From an uncultured Alloprevotella sp. (GTDB lineage: Bacteria; Bacteroidota; Bacteroidia; Bacteroidales; Bacteroidaceae), in assembly GCA_944322325.1 (NCBI GenBank), contig CALUOQ010000001.1:124001-188000 (forward strand): a stretch of DNA of 64,000 nt, written 5' to 3'. The notes under the pieces are model-generated. The model was given only the letters and a program-made list of their open reading frames with translations, had not been told where the DNA came from and did not search any database. Positions 51,878 through 60,420 of this stretch are shown one piece after another. The translations under genes were made by a program, and so were the position numbers. Within the stretch, counting starts at the first letter, position 1, and each line of letters begins with the position of its first letter.

Positions 51878-52522
51878 TTAAGACAAATAGGGATTGTGGC
51901 GCGCTTCTCCGCCGATGGTGGTACGCGGTCCGTGACCGGGATAAACCAACGTATCGGCCGGCAGTTTCATAATCCGAGTAGCCAGCGAATGAAGCAGCTG
52001 CACCCCGCTCCCACCGGGCAGGTCGGTACGTCCGACGCTGTGCAGGAACAGACTGTCGCCACTGAACAGCAAATGTTCAGCCGCGCAGTAGAAGCAGACT
52101 CCACCCTGGGTGTGGCCCGGTGTAGCGATGACCTCAAGCTGGTGACGGCCCCACCTGATGATTTGCCCGTCGGTCAATTCCCCTCCTATCGGTGGACAAT
52201 CGTAAGCGCCCTCCTTGTGGAGAATGAGGCGGACCTGGTCTGTGACGCCGGAATAAAGCTCCCAGTCACTCCGATGCATCTCGGGCAAAAGGCCGTAAGT
52301 CTCGCGGATGAACGAATTGCCGAACACGTGGTCGAAATGTCCGTGTGTGCAAAGCAAATGTTTCGGCACGAGTTCATGGCGGGCGATGTAGTCACGTATT
52401 TCGTTCTGTTCCTCAGAACGCAAGGCGCCGCAGTCGATGATAAGTGCTTCGCCCGTTTCGTCGGAAACGACATAGCAGTTTTCCTCTATCATGTTGACTA
52501 CAAAAGTCTTAACCGTAAGCAT
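51878..52522 (-). CDS. Metallo-beta-lactamase-fold hydrolase (glyoxalase II-like)
   Basis: 214 residues. Zinc-binding motif THGHFDHVFGN (HxHxDH) at about residue 58, further His in ATPGHTQGGVCFY and Asp in FSGDSLF, and the C-terminal VYPGHGPRTTIG. The length and layout match YcbL-type proteins: glyoxalase II-like thioester hydrolases without the C-terminal helical domain. Natural substrate uncertain. It begins 21 bases after rsmG on the same strand. Confidence 0.88.
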   Translation of the reverse strand: MLTVKTFVVNMIEENCYVVSDETGEALIIDCGALRSEEQNEIRDYIARHELVPKHLLCTHGHFDHVFGNSFIRETYGLLPEMHRSDWELYSGVTDQVRLILHKEGAYDCPPIGGELTDGQIIRWGRHQLEVIATPGHTQGGVCFYCAAEHLLFSGDSLFLHSVGRTDLPGGSGVQLLHSLATRIMKLPADTLVYPGHGPRTTIGGEARHNPYLS

Positions 52523-52543
52523 CCCTATATAAGTTAGAATTTG

Positions 52544-53200
52544 TCAGGAGATTGAAACGTAAATCACTTTCTTTGTCGCGAAAAAGTCTTCTTCAAAGAA
52601 ATCGCTCAAGTCCCACGTCATCGAAACGTGCTTGAAGTGGTGAAGTTCTGCGCCGAGCTCTCCTCCTTTCAGGCAGAGCAACCCGTTGGGTAATGAATTC
52701 TGCTGCCGTTTCTTGATGCGGGCCCGCACCAATCGCACCAGCTCGTCTGTATTCATCACGGCACGGCTAACCACAAAGTCGAACTGCTGTTTCTCTTCCA
52801 TCACGTTGCAGTGCCTGAGCGAAACGTTGTCCAACCCAAGATGTTGGGCTACGTCCGTCGCAACCTTGATTTTCTTTCCAATGCTGTCCACCAGGTGAAA
52901 ACGAACTTCAGGAAATAAAATAGCCAGCGGAATACCGGGAAATCCTCCACCAGTACCTACGTCCATCACGGTAGTTTCGGGACGAAACGTAATCACCTTG
53001 GCCAATCCCAACGAGTGCAACACATGGTGGAGATAAAGGTTGTCTATGTCCTTACGCGAGATGACATTGATTTTGCTGTTCCAGTCGTGGTAAAGCGCAT
53101 CGAGTGCGGCGAACTGTTCTTGCTGCCGCTCCGTCAAATGGGGAAAGTATTTGGAAATAATTCCTACTCCTACCGGGGTCGTGTCTGTCGCTTTTGTCAT
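52544..53200 (-). CDS. rsmG: 16S rRNA (guanine527-N7)-methyltransferase
   Basis: 218 residues from ATG 53200 (MTKATDTTPVGVGIISKYFPHL). An ATG at 53245 lies upstream of the TACCTTTG box and is rejected. SAM-binding motif TTVMDVGTGGGFPGIPLAILFPE, the preceding DWNSKINVISRKDIDNLYLHHVLHSLGLA and VSRAV segment are typical of RsmG/GidB. It methylates 16S rRNA G527. Cotranscribed with the MBL hydrolase. Confidence 0.95.
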   Translation of the reverse strand: MTKATDTTPVGVGIISKYFPHLTERQQEQFAALDALYHDWNSKINVISRKDIDNLYLHHVLHSLGLAKVITFRPETTVMDVGTGGGFPGIPLAILFPEVRFHLVDSIGKKIKVATDVAQHLGLDNVSLRHCNVMEEKQQFDFVVSRAVMNTDELVRLVRARIKKRQQNSLPNGLLCLKGGELGAELHHFKHVSMTWDLSDFFEEDFFATKKVIYVSIS

Positions 53201-53224
53201 GAATAACGGAGAATTAACACTGCG

Positions 53225-53232
53225 CAAAGGTA
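53225..53232 (-). promoter_or_regulatory. -7 promoter element of rsmG
   Basis: Minus strand TACCTTTG, matching TAnnTTTG, 24 bases before the start codon. Confidence 0.55.
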
Positions 53233-53319
53233 CACAAAACCCCACATCCGCAGTATATAAGCTCCCTACAACTTTCGTACGAATAGCTGTTTTTGTGTGC
53301 GAATCTTCTCGAAAAGGAC

Positions 53320-54102
53320 CTAACGGGTTGCACGTCGCTCCGGTGTACGATGGCCAGTACGACCTGCCGAACCGGATTTATTCGTTTGCCGTGGAGCGGT
53401 GAAACGACGCGTAGGAGTGGTACGAGTGGAAGTACTCGGATTACGCTTGTTCCCAAAAGTACGCCCAGGCTGACGGTTGTCCGGCCGGGCTTCCTGACGA
53501 TGAGGACGCGCTGACGGACGAGGCGGCCGTTGCGTATTCGGCCGGTACTCTGGACGAGGAGCCGGTCGGCCCGGACGCGAGACGGCCGGACGACGATGAT
53601 GGCCGGCACGGTACAAATCGCGCATACCCGTGCTAGGACGGACTACAAAACCCCGGTACGGACTGGGGTCATTGTGTCCGCGACGGCGCCAGCTGCCTCC
53701 GCGATAGCTGATGTACACGTGGGGACGTGCAAAGTAGAAGTAGTTTCGACGATAGTGCTCGAACACAGGGAAATACCACGCTGCGCGGAGCCAGCGGACC
53801 GGCCGGAGAAAATAATCCAAAGTCAGAAACAGCGAATACTGGCTAGCGGAAAGAATGCACTGCAAATCCAAGTTGCGGTAAGTCCAATAGTTGCCGTAGC
53901 AGTCGCTCGCAGAATTTATACTCAGCAGGTAATCCAAATTGATTTGGTAAGCCCGTTCGTATTGTTCCTCAGTCAAGTTCAACTCATAAGCCATTTTGTC
54001 GGTCAGGAACCAAGCCCGGTCGCGTGCTTCCTCATAAGGCAACGCACGCATGGCGGAGAATGAAAGGAAGAACAAACCTATCAAAGCAAACAGATGTCTC
54101 AT
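53320..54102 (-). CDS. Exported protein with Arg/Pro-rich basic C-terminus
   Basis: 260 residues. Signal peptide (MRHLFALIGLFFLSFSAMRA), then a helical segment YEEARDRAWFLTDKMAYELNLTEEQYERAYQINLDYLLSI (about 22-62), then an aromatic-rich stretch FEHYRRNYFYFARPHVYISYRGGSW (about 113-137). The last 100 residues are extremely basic, made of Arg, Pro, Thr and Gly with no hydrophobic core, so probably disordered. The helical part resembles Bacteroidales proteins I have seen called hypothetical. Periplasmic or outer-membrane location likely. An Arg-rich tail could bind nucleic acid, LPS or peptidoglycan; not testable here. Confidence 0.7.
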   Translation of the reverse strand: MRHLFALIGLFFLSFSAMRALPYEEARDRAWFLTDKMAYELNLTEEQYERAYQINLDYLLSINSASDCYGNYWTYRNLDLQCILSASQYSLFLTLDYFLRPVRWLRAAWYFPVFEHYRRNYFYFARPHVYISYRGGSWRRRGHNDPSPYRGFVVRPSTGMRDLYRAGHHRRPAVSRPGRPAPRPEYRPNTQRPPRPSARPHRQEARPDNRQPGRTFGNKRNPSTSTRTTPTRRFTAPRQTNKSGSAGRTGHRTPERRATR

Positions 54103-54218
54103 AATTCTTCGTTTTACGGTTATACGACTGCAAAGTATTTACTTAATGGACCGTATCCGGCTGATTTTGTTTAATCGAAGTGTGACAATAATATCTAACA
54201 AACGTTTACAAGCATAAT

Positions 54219-54269
54219 AAAAAGCCGCGGCGACTGCTTGAAACGAGGCAGACGTCGCGACCGCTTTTT
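54219..54269 (-). terminator. Terminator of the dnaE-trxA gene run
   Basis: On the minus strand AAAAAGC ... GCTTTTT with GC-rich inner pairs (TCGCGAC / GTCGC with a mismatch) and a loop near CTCGTTTCAA. It ends the minus-strand run that started at 60181. Confidence 0.75.
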
Positions 54270-54286
54270 CAGGTTCGATTAGCGCT

Positions 54287-54613
54287 TTATTCTTGTTCAG
54301 AAAAGTCCATCTCGGCTTCAATGACAGGTATCAACTCGTCGGTAGTGAAAGTGCCCATCTTTTCCTTGGCTGCTTTTTCTATCAATGTCGTAGCCATGCG
54401 TTCGAGGTCGAGGTCGATGTAGCCATCTTTATCCGGCGTAGCATCAAGCACGTCAGTCGTAGCGTAATAATCGACTATCAAATCGAGGAAATAATAGAGT
54501 ACTTCTTCGGTGAACTTGGCTTTCAGGTTCTCGGGCAACCGACTCTGGATGTAAGCGACGGCACGGGCGTCGTCCTCAGCATCCTGCAACAATTCTTCAT
54601 CGAGCGAGGCCAT
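54287..54613 (-). CDS. Small acidic protein of unknown function
   Basis: 108 residues, acidic, all predicted alpha-helical, no Cys, no membrane segment. The core ENLKAKFTEEVLYYFLDLIVDYYATTDVLDA and DLERMATTLIEKAAKEKMG is of a type I remember as conserved in Bacteroidales beside trxA, without known function. Its ATG shares one base with the trxA stop (TGATG), a sign of translational coupling. A terminator follows. Confidence 0.75.
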   Translation of the reverse strand: MASLDEELLQDAEDDARAVAYIQSRLPENLKAKFTEEVLYYFLDLIVDYYATTDVLDATPDKDGYIDLDLERMATTLIEKAAKEKMGTFTTDELIPVIEAEMDFSEQE

Positions 54614-54927
54614 CAGAGCAGCGCTTTGAATTTGTCCTCAAAGAAACTCTTCGTAGCGGCGCCGACGTGCTTGTCCACGAGTTCTCCACCCTTAAAGAAC
54701 AATACTGTCGGGATGTTGCGGATGCCGAACTTTGCAGCGAGCTCGTCGTTCTCGTCCACGTCACACTTGCCGACTACGATTTGTCCGTCATACTGCTCTG
54801 CGAGTTCTTCAATCATCGGAGCTATTTTTTTGCAGGGACCGCACCATGTGGCATAGAAGTCAATTACCATAGGCTTTCCGGTTGCGGTCAATGCGTCCAA
54901 GTTGCTGTTTTTAATTTCGATTTCCAT
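54613..54927 (-). CDS. trxA: Thioredoxin
   Basis: 104 residues from ATG 54927 (MEIEIKNSNLDALTATGKP); the frame upstream to 55002 would overlap dnaE and is rejected. The active site WCGPCK is at about residues 28-33, with FYATWCGPC, VDENDELAAKFGIRNIPTVLFF and cis-Pro IPT all normal. Cytoplasmic disulfide reductant. It follows dnaE by 37 bases and is coupled to the next small gene. Confidence 0.95.
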   Translation of the reverse strand: MEIEIKNSNLDALTATGKPMVIDFYATWCGPCKKIAPMIEELAEQYDGQIVVGKCDVDENDELAAKFGIRNIPTVLFFKGGELVDKHVGAATKSFFEDKFKALL

Positions 54928-54964
54928 ATTCTTTTTTGAGTTAGGGGTTATCAGGGCAAATGTA

Positions 54965-57900
54965 CTAATTAATTTTGTATTCAAAGGCGGGACAACTGTC
55001 AAGGAAGTCGATTAGCGATTTTTTAACAGTCACGCGATGTTCGCCCGTTTGGAGCGTGACGTGCATCTGGTGTTCACGGTCGACGACGTTCAGCAGAATT
55101 TCTGTTGTGCCGGGTGAGGTTTTTACCAACGTCGACAATTCCGTGGCACACTGCGCATTGATTTCTTCCAGTCGTGCGGTGATGGTCAGTCGCTCGATGC
55201 GTTTCTCCGTCACGTCAGCCAGGAATTCAACCCGTCCGATATGGAGGTCAAACTGTTCGGCCTTCCAACGGTGCGGCTCGACACGGGCGGTAATGAAAAG
55301 GGCATTTCCGGGAATCATATAGTTACGCCAGCGGGTCCAATCGTCGCCGAAAAGTGCAATTTCTCCGGCCCCGGCATAGTCTTCGAGCTTTGTGATGCCA
55401 TAAGGCTTACCATTGCGCGTCTGACCTTCGCGCACGGAAGAAACGATGCCGCCCAGCATGATGTCACGATTGTCCCGCCCGGCATGACTCTCGCCGCTAT
55501 TTTGATTGTCTCGGCTGACTAAGGACTCCAGATTGTCCAAATCATTGAAATGTGCATTGCACAGATTGTTGAGTACGACGGCGTATTTATCCAAGGGGTG
55601 GGCTGAGATGTAAATACCTACCAAGTCGCGTTCCTTATTCAGCCGCTCCATATCCGTCCAGGGGGTGAATACGGCTGGTGGCTGAGGTTTTGCAATCTCA
55701 GCGGCTTCTGTGTTTCCGAAAAGGGAGTTCTGGGCCATGGCCTGTTCTTGCTGGTAACGGTTTCCGTAGCGCATCAGGTTGTCGAGGAAAGTTTCACCCC
55801 GTTCCGCTTCCGCGAAATACTGTTCGCGCTTAATGTCCGTAAAACTGTCGAAAGCGCCGGCCAGTACCAAGTTTTCGATGTTTTTCCGATTGCAGGTGTT
55901 CAAATTGACACGCTGCATGAAATTATATATGCTCGTATACTCTCCGCGTTCGGCACGCTCTTTCAGGATAGCCTCCACAGCGGCCTCGCCCACTCCCTTG
56001 ATACCTCCGAGACCAAATCGGATATGTCCATGATTGTTGACGGAGAACTTCAAGTAACTCTCGTTGATGTCTGGGCCATAGGCCTGAACGTGCATCGCCT
56101 TACATTCGTCAAGAAACTTCGTAATGTCGACAATGTTGGCCAGACTTCGGCTCATCACGGCCGCCATGTACTGAGCGGGATAATTGGCCTTGAGATATGC
56201 CGTCTGATATGCCACCCACGAATAGCACGTGGCGTGACTCTTATTAAAGGCGTAAGAAGCGAAGGCGCGCCAGTCTTCCCAAATTTTCTCGAGTATCTTC
56301 GGGTCGTAACCGTTGGCAGTTCCGCCGGCTACGAACTTGGGGTACATCTGATTCAGCTTGTCGATGAGTTTTTTACCCATTGCCTTGCGCAGGGTGTCGC
56401 TTTCGCCACGTGTGAAGTTGGCAATCTCGCGCGAAAGCAACATGACCTGCTCCTGATACACCGTAATTCCGTACGTATCTTTCAGGTATTTCTCCATGCA
56501 GGGAAGGTCGTACTGAATCGGCTCGTCGCCATGTTTGCGGGCAATAAACTGCGGAATGTACGCCATGGGCCCCGGGCGGTAGAGCGCGTTCATTGCAATG
56601 AGGTCCTCGAACGTCGAGGGCTGCAATTCGCGCAAATACTTTTGCATACCGGCTGACTCGAACTGAAACGTACCGACGGTGCGTCCTTCACAGTAAAGCT
56701 GGTAAGTCGCCGGGTCGTCGATATTGATTTTGTCGATGTCGAGTTCGATGCCCAGACTCATGCGGATGTTTTCGACGGTCTCCTTGATAATGGACAGTGT
56801 TTTAAGCCCAAGGAAGTCCATCTTTATCAGACCGGTTTCTTCAATAACGCTGCCCTCGTACTGCGTACAGCGCAGTTTTTCGCCCGTTTCCTTGTCGTCG
56901 GCGGTCGATATGGGCACCCAGTCCGAAATATCGTCCCGACAGATGATGGTGCCACAGGCGTGTACACCTGTATTGCGGACATTGCCTTCCAGCATTTTAG
57001 CGTATCGAATCGTATCGCGCAACAATGGGTCTGTCGACGCTTCGGCTTCACGTAGCTCCGGAATGGCGGCAATGGCGTTCGTCAGGTTCATTTTGGGTAC
57101 TTTCCCGTCAGGACCCTCGGGCAACTTATCAGGAATAAGTTTGCAGAGGCGATTGCTGACGTCGAGCGGCAATTTCTGAACGCGGGCTACGTCCTTCAAG
57201 GCCAGCTTCGTGGCCATCGTGCCGTAGGTAATGATATGTGCGACCTTTTCTTCACCATACTTTTTGGTGACCCAATTAAGCACACGACCGCGGCCGTCAT
57301 CGTCAAAGTCGACATCAATATCGGGCAGGGAAATGCGGTCCGGGTTAAGGAAGCGTTCGAACAGCAAATCGTACTTGATGGGGTCGATTTGTGTAATGCC
57401 CAAGCAGTATGCCACAGCAGAACCTGCCGCGGAGCCACGTCCGGGTCCGACAGAGACATTCAGTTCATTGCGTGCCGCATTGATGTAATCCTGCACGATA
57501 AGGAAGTAACCGGGAAAACCCATGGTTTTCATGATGTGCAGTTCGAAACGCAAGCGTTCCTCAACTTCCGGGCTGAGGGGCGTCGGGTAGCGTTCGGCTG
57601 CCCGCTCGTAGGTAAGTTTGGCCAAGTAATCGGCCTCGAGTTTGATGCGATACAGTTTGTCGTAGCCGCCGAGTTTCTTGATTTTTGTCTGCGCCTCATC
57701 TTCGCTCAGTACGACATTGCCATTCTCGTCACGGGTAAATTCGTTAAAGAGGTCCTCCTCCGTGAACCTTTGACGGTATTCCTCCTCTGTGCCGAAGTCC
57801 GTCGGAATGTCGAAGTTAGGCATAATGGGTGCATGGTCGATACTATAGGTCTCCACCTTGTCGCAGATTTCACAAGTATTGGCCAATGACTCAGGAATGT

Positions 57901-58810
57901 CAGCGAAAATAGCATTCATCTCGGCTTGCGTCTTAAACCATTCCTGCTTGGAGTAAAGCATTCGGTTCGGATCGTTCAAGTCGCGGTTCGTTGCGAGGCA
58001 GATAAGGCGGTCATGGGCCTCGGCGTTCTCCTCGTCCACAAAATGGCAGTCGTTGGTGCAAATCAGTTTCACGCCGAGCTTGCGTGACAAGTCAATCAAT
58101 GCGGCATTTACTTTCTGCTGAAGGGGATACGTATCCCGGTTGGCACGGATGGAAGGGTCAGTTACCTCGTGGCGCTGCAATTCCAAGTAGTAGTCGTCGC
58201 CGAACACGGATTTGAACCACCGTATGGCTTCCTCGGCTTCTGCCATTTGTCCTGCCATAATCTTCTTCGGGATTTCACCACCCAAGCAGGCGGAGCTCAC
58301 AATCAAACCTTCGTGAAAAAGTTCCAGGTCGGCGTGGTCCGTACGAGGGCGCATATAGAAGCCGTCGGTCCATGCGCGCGATACGAGTTTAATGAGGTTA
58401 TGATAGCCTTGCTCGTTTTTGGCCAGCACGACCAAGTGCCAACCGGATTGGTCCTCGCGCGTTTCTTTTCGCGCTTTTCCGCGCCGCGCCACGTACATCT
58501 CGCAACCGAAGATAGGCTTGAAGTCGAGGATGCGACGCTGACGTTCGATCGTCGCCAAAAGCTCTGGTTGCGCCTCGGGCGACGCTTCGGCCAATTTCTG
58601 CTCCGCTTCGGCCAAAGCCCCCTTGGCTTTGCCCTTCACCTTCTTGACATAATTGAAAAACTCCTTAATGCCCATCATATTACCGTGGTCGGTAACGGCC
58701 ATGCCGGGCATCCCGTCTTTCAGAGCCTTGTCGACCAATTTAGGCACGGAGGCCTGACCGTCGAGAATGGAATACTGGGTGTGAACATGTAAGTGAACGA
58801 ATTTCTCCAT
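54965..58810 (-). CDS. dnaE: DNA polymerase III alpha subunit
   Basis: 1281 residues, slightly longer than the E. coli protein, as in other Bacteroidota. The N-terminal PHP domain starts FVHLHVHTQYSILDG with TDHGNMMG; the palm catalytic acidic motif is LPDIDVDFDDDGRG; then YGTMATKLALKDVAR, FQFESAGMQKYLRELQP and MNALYRPGPM; a tandem HhH and an OB-fold domain follow near the C-terminus (GGIVSSVREGQTRNGKPYG, ALFITARVE). It is the replicative polymerase. Upstream on the same strand are a 63-residue protein and yggS; downstream trxA. Confidence 0.97.
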   Translation of the reverse strand: MEKFVHLHVHTQYSILDGQASVPKLVDKALKDGMPGMAVTDHGNMMGIKEFFNYVKKVKGKAKGALAEAEQKLAEASPEAQPELLATIERQRRILDFKPIFGCEMYVARRGKARKETREDQSGWHLVVLAKNEQGYHNLIKLVSRAWTDGFYMRPRTDHADLELFHEGLIVSSACLGGEIPKKIMAGQMAEAEEAIRWFKSVFGDDYYLELQRHEVTDPSIRANRDTYPLQQKVNAALIDLSRKLGVKLICTNDCHFVDEENAEAHDRLICLATNRDLNDPNRMLYSKQEWFKTQAEMNAIFADIPESLANTCEICDKVETYSIDHAPIMPNFDIPTDFGTEEEYRQRFTEEDLFNEFTRDENGNVVLSEDEAQTKIKKLGGYDKLYRIKLEADYLAKLTYERAAERYPTPLSPEVEERLRFELHIMKTMGFPGYFLIVQDYINAARNELNVSVGPGRGSAAGSAVAYCLGITQIDPIKYDLLFERFLNPDRISLPDIDVDFDDDGRGRVLNWVTKKYGEEKVAHIITYGTMATKLALKDVARVQKLPLDVSNRLCKLIPDKLPEGPDGKVPKMNLTNAIAAIPELREAEASTDPLLRDTIRYAKMLEGNVRNTGVHACGTIICRDDISDWVPISTADDKETGEKLRCTQYEGSVIEETGLIKMDFLGLKTLSIIKETVENIRMSLGIELDIDKINIDDPATYQLYCEGRTVGTFQFESAGMQKYLRELQPSTFEDLIAMNALYRPGPMAYIPQFIARKHGDEPIQYDLPCMEKYLKDTYGITVYQEQVMLLSREIANFTRGESDTLRKAMGKKLIDKLNQMYPKFVAGGTANGYDPKILEKIWEDWRAFASYAFNKSHATCYSWVAYQTAYLKANYPAQYMAAVMSRSLANIVDITKFLDECKAMHVQAYGPDINESYLKFSVNNHGHIRFGLGGIKGVGEAAVEAILKERAERGEYTSIYNFMQRVNLNTCNRKNIENLVLAGAFDSFTDIKREQYFAEAERGETFLDNLMRYGNRYQQEQAMAQNSLFGNTEAAEIAKPQPPAVFTPWTDMERLNKERDLVGIYISAHPLDKYAVVLNNLCNAHFNDLDNLESLVSRDNQNSGESHAGRDNRDIMLGGIVSSVREGQTRNGKPYGITKLEDYAGAGEIALFGDDWTRWRNYMIPGNALFITARVEPHRWKAEQFDLHIGRVEFLADVTEKRIERLTITARLEEINAQCATELSTLVKTSPGTTEILLNVVDREHQMHVTLQTGEHRVTVKKSLIDFLDSCPAFEYKIN

Positions 58811-58829
58811 GTCGTAGGGATTTCTCTGG

Positions 58830-59021
58830 TTACTTCAAAGCGTCGCGCATTTGCCCCATCCGGCGTTCCATTTCCGCTTCGGGTATGTCGGGACATAATT
58901 CAAGCAGTTGGCGGCGCAGCTCATTTACAGCCAACTGGCGGAGTGCGGCTTTACCGGCACGCACGCCACTCTGATAATTGTTATATGGAAGCAAATTGCG
59001 GTTATAGTTGCCGTCGCTCAT
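58830..59021 (-). CDS. Small conserved-looking protein between yggS and dnaE
   Basis: 63 residues. MSDGNYNRNLLPYNNYQSGVRAGKAALRQLAVNELRR: an Asn/Tyr-rich start and an Arg-rich amphipathic helix. Its gaps are 11 bases after yggS and 19 bases before dnaE on the same strand, so it is very likely translated as part of the run. I believe similar short proteins occur in other Bacteroidales, but no function is known. Confidence 0.7.
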   Translation of the reverse strand: MSDGNYNRNLLPYNNYQSGVRAGKAALRQLAVNELRRQLLELCPDIPEAEMERRMGQMRDALK

Positions 59022-59032
59022 CGCACATTATA

Positions 59033-59707
59033 TTATATGTATTGCCGCAGGCCGAAAATGCTTGACCCCACACGTACCATATTGCTCCCTTCCTGAATGG
59101 CTATGGAGTAGTCATGGCTCATGCCCCATGAACGCAAACCGAAAGTATCGTCGTGAGCGAAGCGCGTCTCCTTGACTTCACGGTAAAGGGCGTAAGCTGA
59201 AGCGAATTCGCGATGTATCTGGCTCGTATCCTCCGTATGGGTTGCCATACACATCAGGCCACGCACCTGTACGTGGGGCAGGGAGTGAAGCTCGTCACCT
59301 AAAAGTAAGGAACGGGCTTCGTCAACTGTAAATCCGTATTTCGTAGCTTCGTCTGCGACGTGTAACTCCAACAGGCAGGGAATGCGCCGTCCACATCGAG
59401 AGGCCTGCTTCTCAATCTCGTGCAGCAGTCTGACGGAATCGACTGCGTGTATCAGGCTTATGTAAGGGGCTATGTATTTCACCTTGTTCGTTTGCAAATG
59501 CCCGATGAAATGCCATTCGATGTCAGAAGGCAGTTCGGCACGTTTCTCCTGGAGTTCCTGTACATGACTTTCACCGAAAATACGTTGTCCCACGTCGTAA
59601 GCCTCGCGGATGAATTCGGCGGGATGAAACTTGGACACGGCCACGAGTTGTACGCTCTCGGGCAATGAGGCGCGCACGTCAGCCAATCGGCGTTGCAAGT
59701 CCGTCAT
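59033..59707 (-). CDS. YggS family pyridoxal-phosphate homeostasis protein
   Basis: 224 residues. The PLP-binding lysine is in VQLVAVSKFHPAEF, followed by IFGESHVQELQEKRAEL, WHFIGHLQTNKVKYIAPYISLIHAVDS and the C-terminal LRSWGMSHDYSIAIQEGSNMVRVGSSIFG, all diagnostic of the YggS/PROSC family (alanine-racemase-like barrel without enzyme activity). It buffers free PLP in the cell. It starts 3 bases after the DUF4494 gene stop. Confidence 0.94.
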   Translation of the reverse strand: MTDLQRRLADVRASLPESVQLVAVSKFHPAEFIREAYDVGQRIFGESHVQELQEKRAELPSDIEWHFIGHLQTNKVKYIAPYISLIHAVDSVRLLHEIEKQASRCGRRIPCLLELHVADEATKYGFTVDEARSLLLGDELHSLPHVQVRGLMCMATHTEDTSQIHREFASAYALYREVKETRFAHDDTFGLRSWGMSHDYSIAIQEGSNMVRVGSSIFGLRQYI

Positions 59708-59710
59708 GGC

Positions 59711-60181
59711 CTATTCCTCCACTTTTTTCAGGTGTTCGGGCACTGGCTCCTGATAATGGTAGACATCCATAATCGGCGTCTCGGCTACGGACGCAATGAC
59801 GTAGTCCATCATGGAACCTTTCATGCCTTCGTCCAGCCGTTTTACCGCAGCACGCAGGTCTGCTGCCTGGACAAGCACGTTTTGCGATGTCTTCTTTTCG
59901 GCACCGCTTTTCTCGTCGAGCGTGATGAATGTCAGTTTACATTTGAACCAGCGGTCCGCCTCTTCGTCGGGGGTCTCAAACAGTTCCGCAAAGCGTGCCC
60001 GCTTGATGTCGGAAACCTGAAATTCACCGGTCATGAAAGGCTCTACTTCCTCGATGATGCGCTTTTCGGCTTCCGTAAAGCTTACGGCGTCAACCAAGTA
60101 TGGCTCTGTCACTTTCTTGACCAAGCCATTCTCCATCGTTTTCTCGTATTTGATTTTACATTCAAACCATTCGTACATCAT
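59711..60181 (-). CDS. DUF4494 domain protein
   Basis: 156 residues. The start MMYEWFECKIKYEKTMENGLVKKVTEPYLVDAVSFTEAEKRI and the repeated half KCKLTFITLDEKSGAEKKTSQNVLVQA suggest an internal duplication of a small beta-alpha unit (about residues 5-60 and 78-130); this matches DUF4494, found in Bacteroidota. No function known. It heads the minus-strand run toward dnaE and is read from a TAGCTTTG box. Confidence 0.85.
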   Translation of the reverse strand: MMYEWFECKIKYEKTMENGLVKKVTEPYLVDAVSFTEAEKRIIEEVEPFMTGEFQVSDIKRARFAELFETPDEEADRWFKCKLTFITLDEKSGAEKKTSQNVLVQAADLRAAVKRLDEGMKGSMMDYVIASVAETPIMDVYHYQEPVPEHLKKVEE

Positions 60182-60216
60182 AACGTATGTCTTTCTGTTT
60201 CGTTTCGTTGCTCATG

Positions 60217-60224
60217 CAAAGCTA
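60217..60224 (-). promoter_or_regulatory. -7 promoter element of the DUF4494-yggS-dnaE run
   Basis: Minus strand TAGCTTTG, matching TAnnTTTG, 36 bases before the DUF4494 start. Confidence 0.55.
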
Positions 60225-60324
60225 CAACCTTTTTTGCCGATAACGGACAGGCTTGCTTCTTTTTATTCCGCTGGGACATTGGCAGATTGGACTCCACGCA
60301 CATAATGAGCCAATACGGGAGCAA

Positions 60325-60359
60325 TTTGTATAGTGATTAGAAAAAAAAATGTATCTTTG
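60325..60359 (+). promoter_or_regulatory. lon promoter
   Basis: TTTG at 60325-60328 and TATCTTTG at 60352-60359, 23 bases apart (the other well-formed promoters here use 20). Expected start of transcription is about 60364, inside the leader hairpin. Confidence 0.6.
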
Positions 60360-60360
60360 C

Positions 60361-60395
60361 GCCGCCTTTTCACCTTCCCGATAAAGGAAGGCGGC
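60361..60395 (+). promoter_or_regulatory. Hairpin at the 5' end of the lon message
   Basis: GCCGCCTT (60361-60368) pairs with AAGGCGGC (60388-60395); inside, CCTT (60373-60376) pairs with AAGG (60384-60387). It lies 25 bases before the lon start and has no T-run, so it is more likely a 5'-stabilising or sensing structure than a terminator. Confidence 0.5.
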
Positions 60396-60420
60396 TCACT
60401 TGTCATAGAAAACCCGCAGC

